Source: Beroe forskalii
Taxonomy: Eukaryota; Ctenophora; Nuda; Beroida; Beroidae
Assembly: GCA_011033025.1 (NCBI GenBank)
Contig: WFMF01000631.1
Span: 21,769-85,768, forward strand
Direction of reading: 5' to 3'
DNA length: 64,000 nucleotides
How positions within the stretch are numbered: the first letter of the stretch is position 1; the number at the start of each line of letters is the position of its first letter. Both the position numbers and the translations under genes were made by a program. Positions 44,901 through 56,321 of the stretch are shown piece by piece. The notes beneath the pieces are model-generated. The model was not told the origin of the DNA and searched no databases. It saw only the letters and a program-made list of their open reading frames with translations.

Positions 44901-47900
44901 GGTAAATTTGGAAGAACCACCTTCCAATATGCATTAATCTCTTCGATGAATGAATATTGGTGTATCTCGCTCCTAGAATGTAGCACTTATGTCGCAAGGT
45001 GGACATGACAGATAAGCGGCCCTGATCAAAATAATTGAGCTTTCTAATAATCCACTGAGATTTTATAGCAAGTTTACATTATGTATCCGACCGATCAACG
45101 ATCAAAAACCGGGTTATTGGTTAGATTTATAGAGAAATTTTCTAATGATCTGATGAAAAACCTACCATTATTCGTTCAGGAGTAACGTTGTCTGTCTCAA
45201 AATCTACAATCCTACCGCAAGAAATGGATATTTACTGCGGTGAAACGGAAAGTGGTTAGAAATATAATAACATTTCTAGGAGAGAAAGAGAGACAAAGCG
45301 AGGCTTTCTCCTCTCAAGTGATTCGAGGAAAAGCAGAAACATCACAATACTGAGAACAATATAAACTCTCTTCGGTGAATACGTTTAGGACTACTTCTAA
45401 ACTGACTTCCGGTTATACGGCATAACTTTTCCCTATTACTGGTAGATTACGACATGTAAGAGAGCAAGCTAAATTCCTGACAAATATACGAATCATTTTA
45501 TGCTTCATCTTCAGGCAAAAGGAAATCAGGAAATATCTTGCTTTATAATGTTGAAGTCACGACGTTGGAACAACAATTTTATATCGTGGGCGAAGCAGTA
45601 AGCAAAGCCTATTGGACTGTGAAAGTTGCAACGGAGCAATCATAAAATCTAAGTATCACAATGGAAAAGAGCCAGGTACAGTCTTACCCCTGGATAGAAT
45701 GATCATAACCTCGACAAGGGTAGTGAGAACATGAATTATTCATGTTGTCGGAATGATTTCTCAGATAATTGGCTGTTTCTGCAGTTGGTACGACACGCTG
45801 GCATACAAGAGTGCGGACTTTTCACGTTTAATCTACGACAAAAATAATAATAACGCATAAAAAGCAAATTTCTGAGTTACAGTGGACGCTCCATATTATC
45901 ACGTACAAACTACAGAACAATACGCTGGTCATCGTTTTGACCTCATCGTTGACGACAAGTGCGACATATTAATCGATATGGCTTATAATTATCAATATTA
46001 CTTATCACTAAATACCGCGCGAATTTAAATCAGCTGCAAGTAACTGTAGGGTATGAAAAGACGCTCATTATATGGGTGATGGATCTTTTAAAGAGAAAAG
46101 ATGTCAAACAAGTTAAAGAAACAAACTAAAGAAACAAAGGTGTTGGAAAGTTATTGCTTGCTAATGAGGCTTGAAAAACAATGGAACTAAATTGATTGGG
46201 AACCAATTATTAGAGGAGACATAACCTTAATATTTATAGGTGTCTCGTGGAACACCTTACCCTGACTATTAATTCTTAATGACAATTTGACCTGATCTCT
46301 TTTATGATCGAAATCAGACCAGCCAGATAAACTGCCAATAATAGAGGAGAATAGGAGAATAGGGTCTAATTTACCATGTACATTTTTCGGAGAAAAGGTG
46401 ATGGCAAAGCCAGACACCCGCCCTGGGCTAATCATGCATTATAACTCCACTGGGCAGAGAAAAACGGTGGGTATTTGCCCCATTATAGAGCGGAATGAAG
46501 GGGGCAAGAGAGCGATCAGGGGAGAGATCCCTCCACTTTGGGAGATAAGAAGTAACCGTGTAGACTTGGGTAACTTGAATTAGGGACGGCCTCATAATGG
46601 GTGGTTACTGCATTATTCATCAGGGACACGCATTAACCATTCTGAGAGGGGTACCTCGTTTTAGGGGAATAGCACACCAGGGAACGGAATATAGGCACCT
46701 CTCTGTCAGTAGTTACACACGTAAAACTGTCATAATGACGTCATCCTCAGAAAGCAATTGTGATTTAGCCCTCAGTGATTTAGCATTCATCCTTGTAACG
46801 AGTGTACCGAACAAGCTCAGAGAAATATAAACATATTAAGGAGCGTGCATGATGGAGTAAGACCCGGGCACGGGTAATGAATTATGCGAGAAAAGAATGA
46901 GGTAAAGTACTCATAATACGAGGAATATTAGAAACTCCCCCGGTGCGAGAAGGAAAGATGACACCCAAATCACGTAATTGCTCACACATTGTTACAGTAA
47001 AACGGTTACAAAGACACGGCCGCACACAGAACGTATATAAAGTCTGTGAGGTGGGAGTGAGAGGGGGTGTTAAACCCTTGACAACGCATTGAGGGTGGGT
47101 ACTCCGCCCAGCGAGCAGGCGGTGTGATGCCCTCAATTCACCATGTTAAAGCATCATAATGACGTCATACTGCCTCTCAACACACTCGACACTGTAGATG
47201 GCGTGTGTGTTTGTTTTAAACTAAGTGGTTGACGGAGTCAGCAAGGCGAGTGTTCGTGTTCTGCGCGAGGAGCTGACTGCTGACAATGACGTCATTATCA
47301 GGGTTTAGAATGGCGAACTGATGACGTCATAACGTCTATTTTCCCTTCACGGAGTGAGGCTGTGAGTGATAGTAACCTTATCTTGCGTTTAGAGAGAATG
47401 GCCCCTGCGTATAAGAAAATATCCTTGCATATGCCAATATATGAATTATGATGTCGGCTTTGGTATATAGTAAGGGATGTGTTTTAACAAATCTTTATCA
47501 GACACAAATGTAGCTACTTTTAGTGACAGGTGATCGGATTTAGTGACAGGTGACCAAATTTAGCGTCACGTGGTCACCCCGTGATCCGATATGTCAGAAA
47601 CAGAAATGTGGCTCCGATATGTCTCGCTACGTATTGTCACCGCACAAGGAGTTATCAGTACAATTACGTGATAAGAAGACGACAAAGGTTACGATCTCAT
47701 TAAAATTACCATCGGTACCACCAAAGCACTATCGGTAGATGACAGTATAGCAATCACGTAGCTCAGTATATCAGTAACTACATAAGTGTTATAATCAATA
47801 ATTACTGATTCTCTGGCGATAATCAATACCACCCAGGTGCTAATAGTTCCAAGGTCTCTATAAGCCAAGCAGAAACACTACATGGCTGCGTTTGACATGA

Positions 47901-50900
47901 TTATCAGGCTGCAAAATAGCGAATTTAGGACGAAAAACTTTCTGTTTAGTGGTCAGGGCATATATGTTCGGAGTGAAGGAGCGAATGGAATTCGAATTTC
48001 TATAATATATTCCACATTCTTCTCAGAAAGAGAAGATTTCGGGGGCTTCGCGCTGCCCTAAGATTATAGTAATTGTTACTGGCACATTGCAGTATGTTAC
48101 ACTGAAGCCCCAGCAAAGAGCAAGAGTCGGTATAGCGCAATTGTTAAGTAACGCGATACAATGTTAATGTGCATGAGAGAATTTCAGGTGAAAGCTTCTG
48201 AGAAATACAGGAAGAGCTGTAGCTCCAATCCCGAAACCATTAAAACTAATGCAAAGTAATATCACTAATAACGGATGGCACTCGTTCTCATAAAACACGC
48301 TTACTAACACCATTTTTACTTAAAGAGCAGTTTAATGCCGCAGTGAGATATAGGCCGGTTGAGGCTGACGGCATCAACGAGTTTTAGAATAAAGATTTCA
48401 TGACGTTGAAGTTCTGAGTGCGAATTTCCGGACAAGTATAATTCTCAGTAGGGCGCCTAAAAAACTTCTCCCAGATAAATGAGTAATGCGACCTTCAGAA
48501 AGGAAGAAGCTTGGAGTGAAGTGAAGCGAAAAATTAGAGTTAGAATTAGAAATAAGCATTAGAAATAAGCATTAGAAATAAGTGAAGCGAATAGAGCGGA
48601 ACTTAGACAAATAGGCATTTAAATCAAGCTCAGACGAATGATGATCCTGAGACACCAGTTATTTCTTCCTGACTCTATCAAATTCAGGAGAGGACAAAGA
48701 CTAAAGAGGCACAACAAAAAACAGCGAGAAGGGGTAATGGTACCCCGCATTTAGTGGCGCATTACATAATGTGAGCATCACACCTCCATAGGACTCACTT
48801 ATTACAGGAATGTCAAATGCTACCGCATAGGCAGTACTATATAGGCAGGTATACGTCATCAATTAAAGATTTCAAATCATCATGATGACATCACTTGGAA
48901 TTGCCATCCTCCGCGCGCTGCGCTCCACAGCGCACCAGAGCACGGGCTCAATGGGATTACCATCCGGAGTAGAATTATTGTGGGGAATCACAGGGCACGA
49001 AAATTGGAGTGAATGCCATCCTTGTGTGTACTGTGTGTGTGGGTGCAATGTAAGATGAGCCAAGTGAAAAAATATTGTTGATGTGTTTGGCGGCATAATT
49101 ATTCCGGGATAATTTATGCCGTGAGCAAGGAATATTCAGTCTTATCTTCGCCAGACTGAAACAGTGAAACATAAGATGGCAGATTGATTGTGAGAGGCCG
49201 TTACAAGAACTTGAGGGGAGAGTACCAGCCCGATCAGTCGTGAAAGAGTACCGTACAGTAAGAAAACTTCAATCACCGGTAATCAGATTAACCTAAATTC
49301 ACCAAATATTTGGAATTTGGACCCAACTCATCAATATTGTTAAGACCTCTGCTCTCGTTCTCATATTGCCTCTTTGGAATTTGGAGTCCGATAGCTCACA
49401 TAGTTGAGAGAATGAATTAATATTTAACAAAGTTCGAGGTGTGCTATGAACCCTCTCATGATAGACATTGTAAATTCGTGTTCCAGGCACACTTATGACA
49501 AGTCTGGGCAATGTAAATGCATGTTGCATCGGTCGGGCACACTTCACACTTTCTACTAGTTTAAATTATGTGTCAAAATTAGGCTAGAAGGAGTCAATGC
49601 CATGCCTTTACTACAGTGCTGCTGCTTGAGAGAATATATCACATCCTGCGACTTCCAATAATCCATTATCTCAACTACGTTAACTGATAATCAGTTTATT
49701 GCGTTAACTGATCATCAGTTATGTATAAGTGATCATCAGTTTATCAACAGATGATCAGCTTATCTATCGTTATATAGTAAAAGTTTAAATCTTTAAATGA
49801 TGTCTACTCACGTTTGATGCCATTATTTTTCTGAAGCTGCTTCGTAAGTTATTGAGTGACTTGTTGACCTGGGGCGGGAGAACAGGGTCAGGTTATCATG
49901 AAAATTAAAGAACATTTTTGGCAATGCTGCACTAATGCATCACGCAAAGATACACAAAGATGGAAAGTACTTCATGATGCCTTGATAGTTCAATGAAAAC
50001 GTAGGTCCTTTAAAACCTGATTTTGTTACTCTTTAAGATTCTTACGCTTATAAATTTCATAGGTAAACTACACTCGTGATGAATTCAAAATAAGATTTGG
50101 CAGTTAAGTAATGAAATAGTTATTTAGTTGAAGTAAGCATTTTAGTGATAATTATCGACACAATGTGTGTAACGCGATATCCTTGCAAATTATTTTATCA
50201 CGTTCGTAATGCATCTTTGAAACACACGAGCTAAAATTGACTCTCAAATCCTTCTAACGTCAAAGGTTGATGTCAATGAAGCTATATTTGCAATGCACGT
50301 GCCGGCGAGATGATAAGTTTTGTCAAGAAGATTGTCCGATGTAAATTAACTAATTTGATGCAGGACATCTAAAATATTTCTGCTTTAGTGGGCTATTTCA
50401 AAATTGTAGCTTCCATCATTATTTTTTGGAACAACAAATATAAGAACCAACAATCAATATTATAACATATTAATTAAGAATAAATTTGACACAGTTTTGG
50501 GAAAAAAGTTTAAAAAAATAATTATTTACCTGACCAGTGGGTTCGACGAAAATGTACAATGAAACACAAAAACTGACTGGTGAAATTTATAATTCATCTT
50601 TAAACTGTACAGCTGATAAACCAATGGGCGATAAAGTAATCACGGGACCGGTTTCGACCAATGAGAAGACGCCGTTAGGGTCACGTGACTGAATTGGAGC
50701 CATGAAATGCGGGGGCCCGTGCATTGATAAGAGTATTAGATTATAGTATTGCCTTTCACCCCATACACTACACCATAAAGCCAATTGTTACACGTTTCCC
50801 ATTGGACAGAACAATGCTTCCTCGCATTTCATTGGTCCACCTAGAGCCGGTGGTTGCAGTTTAAACCACTCTCGGCAGAAAACGTCATGTGATTCTTCAA

Positions 50901-51269
50901 CATATGGAAAAACTGTAATTTTTTCTAATTACTTTAGTTTCCATATTACGTCGAACGAAAAGACTCGAAATTTCACGCACTATACGATAAGGAGAACCAG
51001 TAATTTTGATCAGGAGAGTACTTCATTTTTTCAACGTCAAAATCAAACCTCCAAAAACAATTAAAACCAATTTCAATACATTCTGGAATTCTAGAGATTC
51101 GTTTAATAACTTAATAACATAATTAGGCACGGGCGTGGTCGAAGCCATGAAGGTCTAAGGGATATCAAACGAAGAAAATGCAAGAAATGACTTGATATAT
51201 TACCTTTTTTGAGAAAGTTGTGGAGTTTTTGTCTTGGGTCTGGGATGTGTCTTCCTTGGTGGGAACTTC
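32780..51269 (-). CDS. MARCKS-like acidic Ala/Glu-rich protein, seven exons, 5' incomplete
   Basis: Exons in transcript order: 51269-51204, 49868-49812, 41301-41233, 40863-40777, 39932-39800, 37795-37523, 32986-32780 (TAG). Six are whole-codon phase-0 modules; 39932-39800 is 133 bp and leaves phase 1. The product is dominated by A, E, P and K, without globular domains. Three modules carry basic amphipathic motifs (LRSSFRK, KKPSFGAKLRNSFRKKKK, KKPSFFAKFFSRVFKKK) resembling the MARCKS effector domain, which in that family binds acidic lipid and calmodulin and is released by PKC phosphorylation. Membrane or cytoskeletal function is inferred from that likeness only. No N-myristoylation start was found. 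Gravin-like or BASP1-like proteins are alternatives. Confidence 0.65.
33038..33184. repeat. 147 bp two-stage hairpin
   Basis: The outer arms start TCGAATA...TTTTCTGAAAT and share GAAATTATCAGAAATT (about 33065-33080) with the right arm. They enclose a perfect 14 bp inner stem ACTCCCTCAGACGT/ACGTCTGAGGGAGT (33093-33106, 33116-33129) with a 9 nt loop. It lies just upstream (minus sense) of the terminal MARCKS-like exon. Confidence 0.85.
34938..34979 (+). repeat. CRE-bounded palindrome
   Basis: tgacttcattatcagggttt, then aaaatggtgaa, then aatggcgtc: the consensus core with both CREs mutated. Confidence 0.7.
36095..36135 (-). repeat. CRE-bounded palindrome, reverse
   Basis: Exact TGACGTCA at 36128-36135; on minus the order TGACGTCATTATCATAC, then aacatggtg, then cagtgacgt is kept. 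Confidence 0.7.
37523..37795 (-). CDS. MARCKS-like gene, effector-motif exon (PSFFAKFF)
   Basis: Acceptor cttctcag and donor ccc|gtgagt; 91 codons, phase 0. An acidic EAEAAAP-rich half precedes KPSFFAKFFSRVFKKKEKK and a second acidic tail with APAEEQPAEEP. The Phe/Lys alternation and central Ser match the character of MARCKS effector domains. Confidence 0.8.
37820..37955. repeat. TACAGGACGGTTATAGTGGT direct repeat, left block
   Basis: Four copies of tacaggacggttatagtggt with variable 15-25 bp tails (tttgtgtgagtgtaat). The array resumes at 38325-38450, so the sequence between (including the forked hairpin) probably inserted into it. Confidence 0.85.
37978..38081. repeat. 104 nt forked hairpin with perfect 13 bp outer stem
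   Basis: GTGACCGTATACC (37978-37990) pairs perfectly with GGTATACGGTCAC (38069-38081). Within it, CAACTTACAT/ATGTAAGTTG (37992-38001, 38024-38033) and GATAATG/CATTATC (38034-38040, 38059-38065) form two adjacent arms, with tips containing GGC-gaca-GCC and GGC-tt-GCC. Nothing is left unpaired between arms beyond a few bases, so a T or Y shape is predicted. No ORF is preserved. Confidence 0.85.
38325..38450. repeat. TACAGGACGGTTATAGTGGT direct repeat, right block
   Basis: Four more copies with the same tails as the left block (37820-37955). Confidence 0.85.
38913..38952 (-). repeat. CRE-bounded palindrome, reverse
   Basis: Exact TGACGTCA at 38945-38952; the minus strand reads TGACGTCATTATCATAG, then tggtgaattgacg. 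Confidence 0.75.
39800..39932 (-). CDS. MARCKS-like gene, effector-motif exon (PSFGAKLRNSF), phase mismatch
   Basis: Acceptor ctctttcag and donor gctg|gtatat; 133 bp. It encodes EEKVSEKEKEDE and then KPSFGAKLRNSFRKKKKEK. It enters in phase 0 but leaves in phase 1, which would create TGA on joining 37795. Either it is a cassette exon, an intermediate exon is missed, or bases are missing in the C5/G5 run (about 39803-39807). Confidence 0.7.
40777..40863 (-). CDS. MARCKS-like gene, acidic exon
   Basis: Acceptor acactag, donor aat|gtaggt; 29 codons, phase 0: EASTEDKDSKKDEEKDVVEE and a short tail. Strongly charged with no effector motif. Confidence 0.65.
41233..41301 (-). CDS. MARCKS-like gene, acidic exon
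   Basis: Acceptor gtttccag, donor gag|gtaaga; 23 codons, phase 0: ADQTETAPEVPQEEEPKEE then TPCE. Composition matches the neighbouring modules. Confidence 0.7.
41766..41807 (-). repeat. CRE-bounded palindrome, reverse
   Basis: Exact TGACGTCA at 41800-41807; minus strand TGACGTCATTATCATGAG, then aaaatggtgaa. Confidence 0.75.
42189..42210. repeat. Perfect 22 bp palindrome
   Basis: CATGTACATTT followed by its exact complement AAATGTACATG. Further atgtaca units continue to about 42227, so it may be part of a small AT-rich repeat. No binding factor can be assigned. Confidence 0.8.
42560..43860. repeat. Diverged ~165 bp repeat marked by TGATACAAAAGTCACA
   Basis: The word tgatacaaaagtcacac (with variants) appears near 42618, 42769, 42929, 43099, 43265, 43452, 43750 and 43820, mostly 150-190 bp apart. 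It is often preceded by ggtcaaaa. The sequence between shows little similarity by eye, so it is either an old satellite or spaced motifs. Confidence 0.5.
43867..44729 (-). mobile_element. Structured non-autonomous element, family S, copy 2
   Basis: TTTCCCTCCCC (43867-43877) is exactly complementary to GGGGAGGGAAA (44657-44667). GCCTTTTTGTC/TACAAAAAGGC forms a hairpin at 43881-43903, and the 30 nt palindrome with CAAGAGTTG arms is at 44700-44729. It is in inverse orientation to copies 1 and 3 and includes a 22 bp tandem repeat (44036-44106). Confidence 0.75.
44036..44106. repeat. 22 bp tandem repeat AAAAGTGGCGTAAAAACGTCAT
   Basis: Three to four head-to-tail copies; the first units read gtggtg and the later ones gtggcg. 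Inside family S copy 2. Confidence 0.9.
47116..47177 (-). repeat. CRE-bounded palindrome with feet, reverse
   Basis: Exact TGACGTCA at 47160-47167. caggcgg at 47116 and tgcctc at 47171 form the outer feet. It lies 120 bp from the next copy. Confidence 0.75.
47287..47329 (+). repeat. CRE-bounded palindrome, reference 43 bp copy
   Basis: Exact TGACGTCA at both ends (47287-47294, 47322-47329) around ttatcagggtttag and aatggcgaactga. This copy fixes the 43 bp length. Confidence 0.85.
48853..48893 (-). repeat. CRE-bounded palindrome, reverse, diverged
   Basis: acgtcatcaatt at the left, tgatgacatca at the right; the middle is diverged (aaagatttcaaa). Confidence 0.6.
49681..49762. repeat. Cluster of AACTGAT-ATCAGTT palindromes
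   Basis: AACTGATAATCAGTT (49683-49697), AACTGATCATCAGTT (49707-49721), then gtgatcatcagtt and gatgatcagc. Four inverted repeats lie within 80 bp, 50-130 bp beyond the donor of the 49812 exon. It could be a protein-binding array or an intronic RNA structure. Confidence 0.7.
49812..49868 (-). CDS. MARCKS-like gene, short basic exon
   Basis: Acceptor cgccccag, donor aac|gtgagt; 19 codons, phase 0: VNKSLNNLRSSFRKIMASN. The SSFRK core resembles a half effector motif. The adjoining intron carries a cluster of TGATCA palindromes. Confidence 0.6.
50617..50835 (-). promoter_or_regulatory. CCAAT-box cluster, candidate alternative promoter
   Basis: Six CCAAT/ATTGG motifs (about 50620, 50660, 50693, 50779, 50801, 50831) occur in 220 bp. 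Immediately downstream on minus, 50530 ends a possible exon with ctggtcag|gtaaat. It would serve a shorter MARCKS-like isoform starting before the 49868 exon. Clustered CCAAT boxes are common in animal promoters, but no start site was verified. Confidence 0.4.
51204..51269 (-). CDS. MARCKS-like gene, most upstream exon seen
   Basis: Acceptor cattctctag, donor aag|gtaata; 22 codons, phase 0: EVPTKEDTSQTQDKNSTTF then SKK. Rich in Thr and Ser, so potentially phosphorylated. No start codon, so a 5' exon is missing. Confidence 0.55.
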
Positions 51270-51799
51270 CTAGAGAATGAAACGGGTAAGTTATAATCGG
51301 ACGTACCAAATGGCAAAAATAAGAGCTAGAAAATTAACAATTAAATTCATCAATTCCGTACTTGGTCTTTAAATCATTTGTTATTGTAGAAAAGGGGACT
51401 CCCATACTCGAGTATTCTAAATAGAGACTAAAATATAGAATCAAAATATAGATGGAAACAAAAAGATGCGAAAATAAGGACCAATAATACCACGCAGACG
51501 GTAGAAAAAGACAAAACGCGTGAAAATAACGAACGCCGCAACAGAATATAGTTTTGGATGTAACTTCCCACTACAATACAATATTGCGGCCCCAAATGGG
51601 GCCGCTGCCGGTAATTTATCATCGGGTCGGCGGGAATCAAAGCAGAATAGTACAATATGCCAGGGGGTGCCGTTATAAACTATAATCGGTAACTATTGTT
51701 ACCTCTCTCAAATCATACTGTAGCAACTCTCTCCCTCTCTAGCCCACCTTGCTCAAGAAAATCTAGAGAGATTTGAAATGACGCGCACTGAACACACCA

Positions 51800-51838
51800 C
51801 CCACTCACGATATATTCTAATGCATGATAATGACGTCA
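51800..51838 (-). repeat. CRE-bounded palindrome, reverse, half-decayed
   Basis: Exact TGACGTCA at 51831-51838 preceded by gcatgataa; the far half is poorly conserved. Confidence 0.6.
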
Positions 51839-53818
51839 CATGCGTTGGTGTACCTGATTCCTGCCCCGTTATCAAACACTTGCCCCCTCCCTCCCCTTGC
51901 TCTCATTATAAAAGCGATGTCACACAATGGCAAGCTGGCCTGCTCGCGAACACACACCAACGTGATATGTTAACTTTCACCAAAGAGTGTAAAATGCAAA
52001 TAATATTTATAAAGGAGCAGGATTAGGGGTGAGTTTTATGAAGAAGTGAGAGTCGAAGTGAGGAGAGCAAATGAGGAGGATGTTCTGTGAAAGGAGGGGA
52101 TGTTCCGGGAATAATGGAAACATCTCCTGTCTCCATCATCAGAACCACACACAATACGCACGGAGCACGAACATTTAAATCATAATAGCAGATATAGCGC
52201 TTCAAATATACCGGAGAGTTCGTAACTTCCTAATTGGGGAGAGTTAATTAGGTAATGACTTGGAAGTCTGCCAAACATCTATCATTTGAGTTCCGAGAAT
52301 CAGCTGGTAATCGTTGGTCAAAGGTAAATACAGCTCGAAAAATGAAGATTACGGACTATTTGCCACAATAAAATAGAGCTAATTCAAATCTTGTGATGGC
52401 TGACAGTGAACTACATAGTAATTACAAGCTATTTTAGTTAAAAGCAATGACTAACATGTGAGAATAAAGTCTTTTCTCTCAAGAATAAATAAATCACAAG
52501 AGAAGACTGAAAAAGAGGAATCGAGGCTTGGAGACCAAGAGAATGAATTCTCCGATCCCAAATGAATTTTGAAATGAAACATCATGGATTCTTGGAAAGA
52601 GCGAAACATGGATCATTTTCTATATGGTCACACCAATTATCACAAGTTCAGGTGACAAATTTGTTTCAAAAATATGAATTTGATCGATCAGTGGTTGTAA
52701 TTCCAGGAAAAGTTAAATAGTAGAGGAACTTCCAAATGTGATTTACGAGTGATTTCCTCTAAAAACACGGCAGGAATGATTACAAGGAAGCACTCATGCG
52801 AGTGGACCAATTAAAGCTCCATACTGAATGTGGTAACTTGAGATCTCCATAACAAGTGCAGTCGCTCATGGATGACAGATGATACATGACAAGTCCCAGA
52901 ATGATATGGCAGTTGGGATCAATTACCTTGACACGCACGTGCGGTTCAAGGCAAGGAAAGTAGACGTTCACACGTCCTCATGTCACTGAGACAACACATG
53001 GAAATGACTTCACTGCCGGGCCAGCATGATTGTACGCGATCATTAATAACTTTTCAAGTTCCTTCCTGATTTCTCGCAGCTGCCACCAGTTTTATCGAAA
53101 CCTCTGTTCGGACGCTTGTAGCCACGGCATGACTCACAGGACGACTAGATCATGATGCTTCAGAGATATTTCATGGAAAAGGTAGCATCTTCATGACCTT
53201 GAAAGGAATAATTAGACTTTTCCAATTGAAGGACTGTACGATAGGAAAATGAGATTACAGTACTACTGCTGTCCACTGCTCACTAAGTGCGTAGTACTCA
53301 AGTAATAATATAATATTAGGGGTATTTACAAACCAACTCATTAACCCGTGCGCTGGGCAATTAAGAAAACTCATTACAGAATCATGCTCACTTGGGTAAG
53401 TCCTTAATCTACCCTAATTTACCCGGACCAACCCAGCTCGGTAAATCACGAACTGCATATATCAAAGGACTACCATAACACTTTTATTATAATAATGCCT
53501 AATTTGACCGCGGTAAAATTCATAATTTCGCAGCGCACGACTGAACGCCGTAAAGCAGTATGATGTTATCCTCAATGAACCACTCAAAACCCTGAATATG
53601 CCGTCACTATGTCTGTAGGTAGCATGTGGATTGTGGAGCTAGTTAGTACACAGATCAGTACACTGTGAACACTGACTATGAGAGGCTGCTGCTAGTAGGA
53701 CTTGTACACGTCATCATGGTGTTCTCTTGCTGTCTACAAACACACGAACACACGACAAACGAACAAACAAACGAACAGGCCCATACAAAGGTCGCATACA
53801 AACAGCAGTCAGTTATGA

Positions 53819-53861
53819 TGACGTCATTATCATACTTTAACGCGGTGAAGAGTCGACATCA
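53819..53861 (+). repeat. CRE-bounded palindrome, 43 bp
   Basis: TGACGTCATTATCATACTTT, then aacgcggtgaagagtcgacatca: exact 43 bp spacing. Confidence 0.8.
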
Positions 53862-55117
53862 AAACGTGTGTCTTACGTCCCCGACATTTAACTCCACTTA
53901 CACACACACTAAACCTATGAGTGGAGTATAGTAGTGGACGTAGGACAATGACATCACACCAGTGTACTGTGGGAGAGAGATGGTGTGCTGTGAGTAATGG
54001 CGGGAAATTCGAAGGACCGATCAGCACACATTAGCTCAGGATGGTCAAGACTTAGATAATTAGTGAAGGATGGTTAGATGGTTGAATATGACTTGAAGGA
54101 GTGCAGGAGAGGGAAATTTCCATATTATTTTGAGAGGACAAAAGGGAAAGAGAGGGTAAAATTGACACGATATCATCAACGTATTTGAATCTTGAGGGTA
54201 TTTCGATGTACGTCGTTATAGATAACTAAATCGAGTATCACTTCAATGTTGAGGCTAGAGGATGATGTATTGATGTTATTTCAGAGGCATGACACACGGT
54301 CAATGGAATGTCTGACATTTCCACAGCAGAGGGATTCCACAATCCCTTCTCTCATGAGGCATAGTGATTTGAAGAGAATCACGTATTTACTGCTCATTGA
54401 CACTTGATAAGAATTAAACATATATTTCCATATTACAACTTGGTCTGAATACATATAATATATTCAAACTGGGAGCAGTAAATCGCTATACTGTGTAATG
54501 GTATATACGAGACGTGCTAAGGACCCATTAAACAGATCGACAGTAGGATGAATATTATATTTCGGTTTCATGATGTACATACCTAATATACTCTAATATT
54601 CCCAGGAATTTATGAAGAATTCGGAATATTTGTAGCATGATTCAGAGAAGATTGGGGTGTGGTTGATATTAAGTGAGATGGCTGACTGCTGAGGGAAGGG
54701 AGGGTTGTAGAACTTTACAATATATTTCCATTTGAGTGTTGCAAAGTACAAAAGTTTTACAAACATTAGGGTACAAAACAAGAGATGATTCGACTGATAT
54801 AAAGTGGTGAATCGTGAAAAACGAGGGATTTTTGTGCTACTAGAAAATTAAAATCTGAGTTAAGTAATTACAAATAATACAAATCGAACCGCAACAAAGT
54901 AATCCAGCATAACCACATCGTACCATTGAGCAGCAATAGAATTCGCATTATTCACAAATGAGAGAAAAGCCGAAAGAGGGAGAAAAGATATCACAAGAGG
55001 AACTGAAGAAAGGAATAATGAGAGATGAGACGGGCTACAGATTACCAAAAGTCACGTCTCTCTCCACACGCTAAGCAAACAAAGCTTGAAAAGGGTGAAA
55101 TAACAACCGACACATGA

Positions 55118-55160
55118 TGACGTCATTATCAGAGCTTAACGTGACAAATTGCTGACAATA
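55118..55160 (+). repeat. CRE-bounded palindrome, 43 bp
   Basis: TGACGTCATTATCAGAGCTT, then aacgtgacaaattgctgacaa; the right CRE is mutated. Confidence 0.75.
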
Positions 55161-55337
55161 AAGCGTCCATTGTTGCGCGCGCGCGATTGAGAGTACAGGG
55201 TGATTAGAAAGAGAAAGGAATGTAGAACAATTCTCAGCTCTCTCTAATCTGACTGACGAATCTCTCTCCCCTTTGTGCTGCTGACCTCATATTATTTTAT
55301 GTCTGTGTGTATGTAATGAAGTTTGTGATTGGGTTCC

Positions 55338-55375
55338 GTGTGTGAGTGTGTGTGAGTGTGTGTGAGTGTGTGTAA
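55338..55375. repeat. GTGTGTGA microsatellite
   Basis: Four to five tandem copies of tgtgtgag. Confidence 0.9.
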
Positions 55376-56321
55376 GTGTGCATACCAATGATACACGCGG
55401 CTGCATACCAAACTACAAGGTGCTATAGTGTGATCAGAGAGAGACGAAAACAATTTGAAATTGATATCTTTCGTTGATCCACCACCTTGGAAGGATCCTC
55501 CCTCCTTTGATGTGGGCACCCAGCTGCTGCTGTGAGTCCGAACAACCATTTCCTCAAGCAGGACATATTATCAGGAGCATAATGAAGTAATCGCATAATA
55601 TGCACGAGCTATAATAAGGTAATGACATCACGGCAGCCCCTCTCTCACTCGATCACACACACTCACACATACACACGCACACATGCAACATGATGTCAAA
55701 ACGCAGATCGTACGCAATTTTCAAATATGTAGTGGTAGGTACCTCGTGTCAAGGACAGGAATTCGGAGCAAATATTCGCAAATACTCGCTGGGATTTCAC
55801 TATTAGTTAAACGGTGTGTGATCCCTGTCCGGTGATATCAGGTGGTGATTACAAAACCCATGATTACAACTTTACAGATTGCACTAATCATAATGAATAC
55901 GTAATAATGATAAATAATAAAATTTCGATGTGAATAAACATATATCAAACAGATTCTGTGTTGATATTCTATTTTGTATGAAAAAAATCTAAGTAGCAGC
56001 AAAAACTGTAGCATATTTTCTATCTATCTTTCAGATAAGAAAATGGCAAGTGCACGAACGACAATGCAGATTACAAAGTAGCAGCAAACCAGCCATTATC
56101 ATATCTTTCAGATAAGATCAAGATAAGAAACGAGATGATTACACACAACGCATGTACACTGTGCAGTTTACTTTCTGTGCTCAGAAAAATCAATTCCTGC
56201 TGATAAAACGTTAGTGAAAACAAAATAAGATGAGTAACTGATGAATGATTCATTGCCATCGTGATTTTGTTTTTATAAAAAGTGGAGAATCATCTCGTCC
56301 TTATCACATGATCTCCTGACG

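Larger units (their letters stand above)
41302..49811 (-). other. Large MARCKS-like intron
   Basis: 8.5 kb. It holds palindrome copies, the 22 bp palindrome at 42189, a diverged ~165 bp repeat, family S copy 2, a TGACGTCA half-copy (46736-46743), and a triplicate ttagtgacaggtga (about 47518-47560). No exon between was identified. Confidence 0.4.

Noticed and set aside
55420..55610. Possible small exon linking an upstream start to the 51.27 kb exon (44 bp, phase 1 to 0)
   Set aside because: The acceptor lacks a pyrimidine tract and the donor is weak; phase fit alone is not enough.
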